Source: an uncultured Collinsella sp.
Lineage (GTDB): Bacteria > Actinomycetota > Coriobacteriia > Coriobacteriales > Coriobacteriaceae
Direction: 5' to 3'
NCBI GenBank assembly: GCA_900549335.1
Contig: UROJ01000003.1
Span: forward strand, 1 to 19,701
Length of the DNA: 19,701 bases
Shown here: piece by piece, positions 15,591-19,701 of the stretch
How the letters are laid out: each line of letters starts with the position of its first letter
Numbering within the stretch: position 1 is the stretch's first letter
Notes under the pieces: generated by a model
What the model was told of the DNA's origin: nothing
What the model saw: only the letters and a program-made list of their open reading frames with translations
The model's database searches: none
Position numbers and translations under genes: made by a program

Positions 15591-16160
15591 TCAGATCCTT
15601 TCATGCATATCGAGAACGCGAACGAGCTCATCGGTCGCGCGGTCGAGATCGTCATTTACCACGACGTCGTCGTAGCGGTCGGCAAGGGCAAGCTCATCGG
15701 CGGCGTTTGCCATACGCAGCTCAATCGTCTCGGGCGTCTCGGTACCGCGACCGACTAGACGCTCGCGGAGTACCTCAAGCGAAGGCGGCTTGATAAAGAT
15801 CAGCACGGCCTCGGGGAAACGCTCCTTCACCTGCAGGGCACCCTGGACATCGATCTCCAAGATGAGAGACGAACCAGAGGCGAGCTTGGACTGAACCTCG
15901 CTCACCAACGTGCCGTAGCAGTTACCGTGGACCTCGGCCCACTCAACAAACTCACCGTTTGCCACGCGGCGGTCGAACTCCTCACGCGTCAGGAAAAAGT
16001 AATTGACGCCGTCGACCTCACCTTTGCGTGGTGCTCGCGTGGTAGCCGAAACCGTCAGGCCCAGGTTCGAGCGGAGCTCGCGCACACGAGTGACGAGCGT
16101 GCCCTTGCCTGCGCCTGACGGTCCAGAAATCACAAAGAGCTTGGAATCTTGAGCGCCCAC
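15591..16160 (-). CDS. gmk: Guanylate kinase
   Basis: Guanylate kinase converts GMP and ATP to GDP and ADP. The 189-residue product has the P-loop GPSGAGKG (13-20), the GMP-binding segment SATTRAPRKGEVDGVNYFF, and the later EIDVQGALQVK and RLVGRGTETPETIELR (lid) segments, all in family order and at normal length. The GTG start at 16160 directly follows the mihF stop (TAAGTG), and no clear ribosome binding site is seen, so reinitiation after mihF is likely. Confidence 0.97.
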   Translation of the reverse strand: MGAQDSKLFVISGPSGAGKGTLVTRVRELRSNLGLTVSATTRAPRKGEVDGVNYFFLTREEFDRRVANGEFVEWAEVHGNCYGTLVSEVQSKLASGSSLILEIDVQGALQVKERFPEAVLIFIKPPSLEVLRERLVGRGTETPETIELRMANAADELALADRYDDVVVNDDLDRATDELVRVLDMHERI

Positions 16161-16469
16161 TTATTTGGTCAGCAGCTCGAGGAGCTGCTCGCGCTGACGG
16201 ACGCCGAGGCCCTGGACGCGACGGGTAGCGGAGATACCGAGCTCCTCCATGATCTTGGCGGCCTTGGCCTTGCCATAACCAGGAAGAGACTCGATGAGGG
16301 TGGAAACCTTCATGCGGGAAGCGATGGGGTCATCGGAGTTGAGCACAGACTCGAGGGACTTCTCGCCCTTCTTGATCTGCTCGCGAAGCTCAGCGCGGGC
16401 GTGACGTGCGGCAGCAGCCTTCTCAAGAGCCTGCTTGCGCTGCTCATCGGTAAGCTGAGGGAGTGCCAT
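16161..16469 (-). CDS. mihF: Actinobacterial integration host factor (MihF)
   Basis: MihF is a small nucleoid-associated DNA-binding protein of actinobacteria, unrelated in sequence to the alpha/beta IHF of proteobacteria. The 102-residue product opens ALPQLTDEQRKQALEKAAAA after the initiator, then a basic helical region. A helix-two-turns-helix segment with VSTLIESLPGYGKAKAAKIM and GISATRRVQGLG follows, the core of the family. The start ATG at 16469 follows GGAGGTACGA; an in-frame ATG at 16481 lies before that ribosome binding site and is rejected. It sits directly upstream of gmk and downstream of pyrF, the order known from mycobacteria. Its promoter region carries a dyad. Confidence 0.94.
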   Translation of the reverse strand: MALPQLTDEQRKQALEKAAAARHARAELREQIKKGEKSLESVLNSDDPIASRMKVSTLIESLPGYGKAKAAKIMEELGISATRRVQGLGVRQREQLLELLTK

Positions 16470-16510
16470 TCGTACCTCCAAAAAGTTGGGTTATATCTGA
16501 TTCAATAATT

Positions 16511-16542
16511 GGCATTTTAGCACGTAGAACGTACAAAATGCC
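16511..16542 (-). promoter_or_regulatory. mihF: mihF extended -10 promoter inside an interrupted dyad
   Basis: Minus-strand TGC-TAAAAT (16522-16514) is a good extended -10 candidate, with a leader of about 38 bases to the mihF start. It lies inside a dyad with outer arms GGCATTTT (16511-16518) and AAAATGCC (16535-16542) and inner arms ACGT (16522-16525 and 16529-16532) around AGA. No good -35 was found. The dyad could be an operator, perhaps for autoregulation. Confidence 0.5.
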
Positions 16543-16605
16543 CAATCGCGGCTCCATAGGTTAGACGATACCCGCAAAAAGTGCAATATACTGCGCCCAA
16601 AGTTA

Positions 16606-16663
16606 AGCCCCTGACCTGCGATTCCACACAAAGGATGGGAAAGTTTACGCAGGCACAGGGGCT
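16606..16663 (-). terminator. Long hairpin between pyrF and mihF, possible terminator
   Basis: Outer arms AGCCCCTG (16606-16613) and CAGGGGCT (16656-16663) continue, after a small internal loop, into CCTGCG/CGCAGG. Further pairing is possible in the loop (TTCC with GGAA). As minus-strand RNA it lies about 45 bases past the pyrF stop and could end the pyr message, but the following bases TTAACTTT are a weak T tract. On the plus strand it is followed by ATTTTGT. It may instead be a structured leader or small RNA. Confidence 0.45.
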
Positions 16664-16708
16664 ATTTTGTGCTAATGAGACCCAAAAGTGGTGACTTAGG
16701 GGAATCTT

Positions 16709-17425
16709 TTAGGCGACGTTTTCGACCAGCTCAGCGACAATAGCGTCAAAGGCGGCAACCGGATCGTCGGCGCCGGTGATGGGACGGCCCACCACAATGT
16801 GGCTTGCGCCACGCTCGATAGCCTGGGAAGGCGTCGCCACGCGGGACTGGTCACCAAGGGCGGCACCCACCGGACGCACACCCGGAGTCACGATGAGGGC
16901 ATCGGGGCCCAGCAGCTCACGCATGTCGTGAGCCTCCATCGGCGAGCACACGATACCGTCGATGCCGTTGGCCTGAGCGAGCTTTGCCAGGCGGGCGGCC
17001 TCCTCGGCCACGGGCGACTCGACGCCGATCTCGCTCAAGGCATCCTGATTCATGCTCGTGAGCACGGTGATGGCGACGAGCTTGGCGCGGTCCTCGCGCG
17101 CCTCCTCGGCGCCCTCGCGGCAGGCAGCGAGCATGGCGCCCGAACCCAAGCCGTGGACCGAAAGCAGATCGGCGCCGGCAAGCGAGGCCGAGCGGGCGGC
17201 ACCGCGAACCTGATGCGGAATATCATGGAACTTAAGGTCAAGGAAGACCTTAAAGCCCAGGTCCTTAAAGGTCTTGACGATCTCGGGGCCCTCAGCGTAA
17301 TAGAGCGTCATGCCGACCTTGAGCCAAGCGGCATGACCAGAAAGCTCGTGGGCGAGCTCGAGCGCACGCTCACGATCGCAGTCGAGGGCGACGATCACGC
17401 GGTCGCGGGCATCGGTCTCTAGCAT
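16709..17425 (-). CDS. pyrF: Orotidine 5'-phosphate decarboxylase
   Basis: PyrF decarboxylates OMP to UMP, the last step of UMP synthesis. The 238-residue product has the catalytic D-x-K-x-x-D-I-P motif as DLKFHDIP (63-70), the substrate lysine in AWLKVGM (about 33-39), and the phosphate-binding TPGVRP and VVGRPIT segments. This is the short Bacillus-type enzyme, not the longer type found in mycobacteria. ATG at 17425 overlaps the pyrD stop by seven bases. A TAGGTG ribosome binding site lies seven bases before it. Confidence 0.97.
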   Translation of the reverse strand: MLETDARDRVIVALDCDRERALELAHELSGHAAWLKVGMTLYYAEGPEIVKTFKDLGFKVFLDLKFHDIPHQVRGAARSASLAGADLLSVHGLGSGAMLAACREGAEEAREDRAKLVAITVLTSMNQDALSEIGVESPVAEEAARLAKLAQANGIDGIVCSPMEAHDMRELLGPDALIVTPGVRPVGAALGDQSRVATPSQAIERGASHIVVGRPITGADDPVAAFDAIVAELVENVA

Positions 17426-18342
17426 TCGAAAGCACCTACCAGTTCATTGATGTCCTTCACGCCCTGAGACTCGGCCCAGGCCTCGAGCTCGCGCGCGATC
17501 TTGAGCGAAGCACACGGATCGACGAAGTTGGCCATGCCGACCGACACGCAGGTAGCGCCAGCCAGGATAAACTCGGCCGCATCCTCGCCCGTCATGACGC
17601 CGCCGACACCGTTGATGGGGATATCGACGGCCTGAGCGACCTCCCAGACCATGCGAACGGCGATGTGGTGGCACAGCGGGCCCGAAAGGCCGCCCTTGGG
17701 CTTGGCCACGCGGGACTTGCGGGTATGGACGTCGATGGCCATGCCCTGGATGGAGTTGATGACTGAAAGGCCGTCGGCACCGGCAGCCTCGAGGGCCTTG
17801 GCGATCTCGGCGACGTTGACCGGAGCCATCTTTACGAACAGCGGCTTATCGGTCACCTTGCGGCAGGCAGCCATAACGGAAGAGGCGCCCTCGGGCGTGG
17901 AGCCCATGGCGGCACCGCCGGCGGCGATATTAGGGCAGCTCACGTTGATCTCGTAGCCGGCAGCCCAGGGGCACAGCTCGACATACATCTCGAGCGCGCG
18001 GACAAACTCGTCAACGGAGTGGCCGGCAACCTGACAGATGACCTGGCAGCCGTCCTTGGACAGCTGTTCGAGCCACGGACCGGACTCGCGGGCAAAGGCG
18101 GCCACGCCGGGGTTCTGAAGGCCCACGGAGTTGATCATACCGCCGGGAATTTCGGCCATGCGGGGCGCGGGGTTGCCGGGCCAGGGCTCGGCAGCGCAAC
18201 CCTTGGTGGTGATGGCGCCCAGCTGCGAAACATCGAAGAAGTTCTGGAACTGCCAACCGTAGCCAAAGGTACCGGCTGCGGTGTTGATGGGGTTCTGCAT
18301 CTTGACGCCGCCGAAATCGACGGCCATGTTCACGGTACCCAC
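17419..18342 (-). CDS. pyrD: Dihydroorotate dehydrogenase, class 1B catalytic subunit
   Basis: PyrD oxidises dihydroorotate to orotate with FMN; class 1B enzymes work with PyrK and reduce NAD+. The product (307 residues from this start) has AAGTFGYG near the N-terminus and the active-site cysteine Cys136 in EINVSCPN. FMN-binding segments VKMAPVNV, INSIQGMAIDV and GVGGVMTGEDA follow. A cysteine base, rather than serine, and the adjacent pyrK agree with class 1B. The start is uncertain: GTG at 18342 overlaps the pyrK stop (TAGTG) with GGTGG seven bases upstream, but GTG at 18333 or ATG at 18327 are possible. pyrF follows with an overlap. Confidence 0.94.
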   Translation of the reverse strand: MGTVNMAVDFGGVKMQNPINTAAGTFGYGWQFQNFFDVSQLGAITTKGCAAEPWPGNPAPRMAEIPGGMINSVGLQNPGVAAFARESGPWLEQLSKDGCQVICQVAGHSVDEFVRALEMYVELCPWAAGYEINVSCPNIAAGGAAMGSTPEGASSVMAACRKVTDKPLFVKMAPVNVAEIAKALEAAGADGLSVINSIQGMAIDVHTRKSRVAKPKGGLSGPLCHHIAVRMVWEVAQAVDIPINGVGGVMTGEDAAEFILAGATCVSVGMANFVDPCASLKIARELEAWAESQGVKDINELVGAFEC

Positions 18343-19133
18343 TAGAAGACCACCACCTTGGAAGCATCGAACACGGGGCCGCACATGCAGGCGCCCTTCA
18401 TACCGTCGACCGTCTCTACGTTGCAGGTGTTGCAGGCGCCAAAGCCACAGCTCATCATGCGCTCAAGCGACACCTCGCAGTACACACCGGCCTCGGCGGC
18501 AGCGGCGGCGACTTTTTTCATCATGACGGCGGGGCCGCAGCTGGCGACGTAGTCGTAGCCGCCCTCGCCGAGCAGCTCGGCTGCCGGGTCGGTGCAAAAA
18601 CCGTGCGTGCCCAGCGTGCCATCGTCGGTGCACACGTTAACCGTGGCGCCCAGCGCGCGGAACTCATCGACACCCACGGCCTTGGAAGCGGTGCCAAAGC
18701 CCAGGCACACGTCGACATCCACGCCCTGCTCGACAAGCTTGCCGGCAAGGCACAGCACGGGCGGAACGCCGATGCCGCCCGCCACGAGCAGCGCCTTCCT
18801 GGTGCCCTCGGGAACAAGCCAGCCGCGGCCGCCAGGGCCCAACAGGTTGGACTTGGAGCCGGGGGCCATCTGCGACAGACGACGGGTGTCGTCGCCCACG
18901 ACGGCGTACCACAGCTCGACGGTACCGGCCTGGGCGTCGGCGCGATAGAAGCTCAGGGGCACGCGAAGCAGCGAGCACGCATCGCCGGGCACGGCGATGT
19001 TCACAAACTGACCGGGCTTGAGCGCACTTGCAAGCTTGGGGGCCGAGATGACGAGCGAGAAGATGCCGTCGGCGATCTCCTGGTTCGAGACGACCTCGAA
19101 GTCGTGCATGCGTGCAGTGGAAGGTGTGGGCAT
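18342..19133 (-). CDS. pyrK: Dihydroorotate dehydrogenase electron transfer subunit PyrK
   Basis: PyrK carries FAD and a 2Fe-2S cluster and passes electrons from PyrD to NAD+. The 263-residue product has the flavin-binding LLRVPLSFY (about 55-63), a nucleotide-binding VAGGIGVPP (117-125), and a C-terminal cluster motif C-x4-C-x2-C-x11-C at Cys229, Cys234, Cys237 and Cys249. The usual D-G-P-V-F after the last cysteine is C-G-P-V-F here. The ATG at 19133 has GGAG close upstream. It directly precedes pyrD, confirming class 1B. A hairpin gap of 92 bases separates it from pyrC. Confidence 0.93.
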   Translation of the reverse strand: MPTPSTARMHDFEVVSNQEIADGIFSLVISAPKLASALKPGQFVNIAVPGDACSLLRVPLSFYRADAQAGTVELWYAVVGDDTRRLSQMAPGSKSNLLGPGGRGWLVPEGTRKALLVAGGIGVPPVLCLAGKLVEQGVDVDVCLGFGTASKAVGVDEFRALGATVNVCTDDGTLGTHGFCTDPAAELLGEGGYDYVASCGPAVMMKKVAAAAAEAGVYCEVSLERMMSCGFGACNTCNVETVDGMKGACMCGPVFDASKVVVF

Positions 19134-19148
19134 AGACGCTCCAATCCC

Positions 19149-19164
19149 CCATGCGATTGCATGG
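19149..19164 (-). repeat. Small inverted repeat before pyrK
   Basis: CCATGC and GCATGG flank a four-base loop, a six-base-pair stem just upstream of the pyrK ribosome binding site and downstream of the larger hairpin. It could influence pyrK translation, but it is short and may be chance. Confidence 0.35.
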
Positions 19165-19170
19165 TCAAAA

Positions 19171-19205
19171 CGAACAGAAAGCGCGGCACCGCAAGGGCAC
19201 CGCGC
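19171..19205 (-). terminator. Hairpin with T-rich tail after pyrC
   Basis: As minus-strand RNA, GCGCGGUGCC and GGUGCCGCGC (19205-19181) form ten unbroken pairs, including one U-G and one G-U wobble, around a five-base loop. The T-rich TTTCTGTTCG follows (19180-19171), then TTTTG. The DNA arms have two mismatches, so the plus-strand RNA would fold less well. It resembles an intrinsic terminator 20 bases past the pyrC stop, inside the pyr cluster. Confidence 0.6.
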
Positions 19206-19225
19206 ACAAAAGCGATAAGGCTATG

Positions 19226-19701
19226 CTAGCAGATGCAGCCGTCGGCGAGCGTCTGCTTACCGCCGACAAACACATCGGTGGCACGACCGGTAAGCGTGCG
19301 GCCGGCAAAACCGGAGTTCTCGGCGCGCGACTCGTAACCGTCCTCGCCGACCGTCCAGGTGGCAGAGGGGTCGAACACGGTCAGGTCGGCAACGGAGCCC
19401 GCCTTGACCTGAACCTGGTCGAGGCCCAGAATCTCACGCGGCTTGATAGCCATGAGCTCAACCATGCGGCCCACGCTCATCTTGCCCGTGTTGACCAGCT
19501 CGGTGAGTACGAGCGACAGGGAGGTCTCGAGGCCGATCATGCCAAAGGGCGCAAGCTCGAACTCGCGGGCCTTCTCCCACGGGGTGTGGGGAGCGTGATC
19601 GGTGACGATAGCGTCGACGGTGCCGTCGATGACGCCCTGACGGATGGCCTCAGCATCTTCCTCGGTACGCAGCGGCGGATTGACCTTGAGCGAGGTGTTG
19701 T
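19226..19701 (-). CDS. pyrC: Dihydroorotase (partial, C-terminal part)
   Basis: Dihydroorotase closes carbamoyl-aspartate to dihydroorotate, the third step of pyrimidine synthesis. The frame is open to the window edge, so the start and the N-terminal metal motif (H-x-H) are missing. The visible 158 residues begin in N-T-S-L-K-VNPPLR and include VTDHAPH, which holds the catalytic aspartate and metal-site neighbours of class I dihydroorotases. The later KPREILGL and ADLTVFDP segments, and the FAGRTLTG loop near the end, are also typical. Identification is secure although the N-terminal part is absent. pyrK, pyrD and pyrF follow on the same strand. Confidence 0.94.
   Translation of the reverse strand, partial: NTSLKVNPPLRTEEDAEAIRQGVIDGTVDAIVTDHAPHTPWEKAREFELAPFGMIGLETSLSLVLTELVNTGKMSVGRMVELMAIKPREILGLDQVQVKAGSVADLTVFDPSATWTVGEDGYESRAENSGFAGRTLTGRATDVFVGGKQTLADGCIC

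Noticed and set aside
14194..15675. Plus-strand open frame (493 codons) opposite thiI, rpoZ and gmk
   Set aside because: It spans three real genes on the other strand and has no family features or ribosome binding site.
19163..19168. TTGACC -35-like hexamer before pyrK
   Set aside because: No -10 hexamer is found at suitable spacing; it also overlaps the small inverted repeat, so a pyrK promoter is not claimed.
1..19701. tRNA or rRNA genes, CRISPR arrays, insertion sequences, prophage genes
   Set aside because: Reading through the window, I saw no regularly spaced repeats, transposase or integrase signatures, or tRNA-like folds; nearly all DNA is accounted for by core genes on one strand.

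Overview
This window is core chromosome from a fairly GC-rich Gram-positive bacterium, most likely an actinobacterium of class Coriobacteriia (Collinsella-like). Three things point there: an actinobacterial integration host factor (MihF type) directly upstream of gmk and rpoZ; the order pyrF-mihF-gmk-rpoZ next to pyr genes; and the order lepA-hemW-dnaJ-phoH-ybeY. A class 1B dihydroorotate dehydrogenase with PyrK, and an MtaB-type tRNA methylthiotransferase next to dnaJ, fit an anaerobe with Firmicutes-like traits. The genus is an inference from gene content, not a database match. Every convincing gene is on the minus strand, so transcription runs from high to low coordinates.

Layout, in the direction of transcription. 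(1) 19701-16709: pyrimidine block, pyrC (its start lies beyond the window), a hairpin gap, then pyrK-pyrD-pyrF. (2) 16469-14059: mihF-gmk-rpoZ-thiI, closed by a strong terminator at 14019-14048. (3) 13845-9791: competence genes comEA-comEC followed by holA. (4) 9657-9391: rpsT with its own promoter candidate and terminator. (5) 9294-1: a long tightly packed series, lepA-dusB-hemW-(membrane-tailed J protein)-dnaJ-mtaB-phoH-ybeY, then the first seven codons of another gene. Many junctions overlap or touch (phoH/ybeY, mtaB/phoH, pyrD/pyrF, pyrK/pyrD, comEA/comEC, rpoZ/thiI, mihF/gmk). GTG or TTG starts are frequent.

Functionally the window is about making nucleotides (pyrC, pyrK, pyrD, pyrF, gmk), decoding and ribosomes (lepA, rpsT, ybeY, dusB, mtaB, thiI), protein folding (two J proteins), DNA handling (holA, mihF, comEA, comEC) and heme handling (hemW). 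No mobile element, CRISPR array, tRNA or rRNA was seen.

The most unusual item is the first J protein (4038-5141). It has a normal J domain and four zinc-finger repeats, but its substrate-binding C-terminus is replaced by a hydrophobic tail of probably two to three membrane segments. It sits where hrcA is found in related gene orders. Other items worth checking are a dyad over the mihF promoter, an 11-base element shared by the lepA and dnaJ2 upstream regions, a hairpin between pyrC and pyrK that is perfect only as minus-strand RNA, and a duplicated Shine-Dalgarno segment in the rpsT leader. I found no clear evidence for a wholly new multi-gene system.
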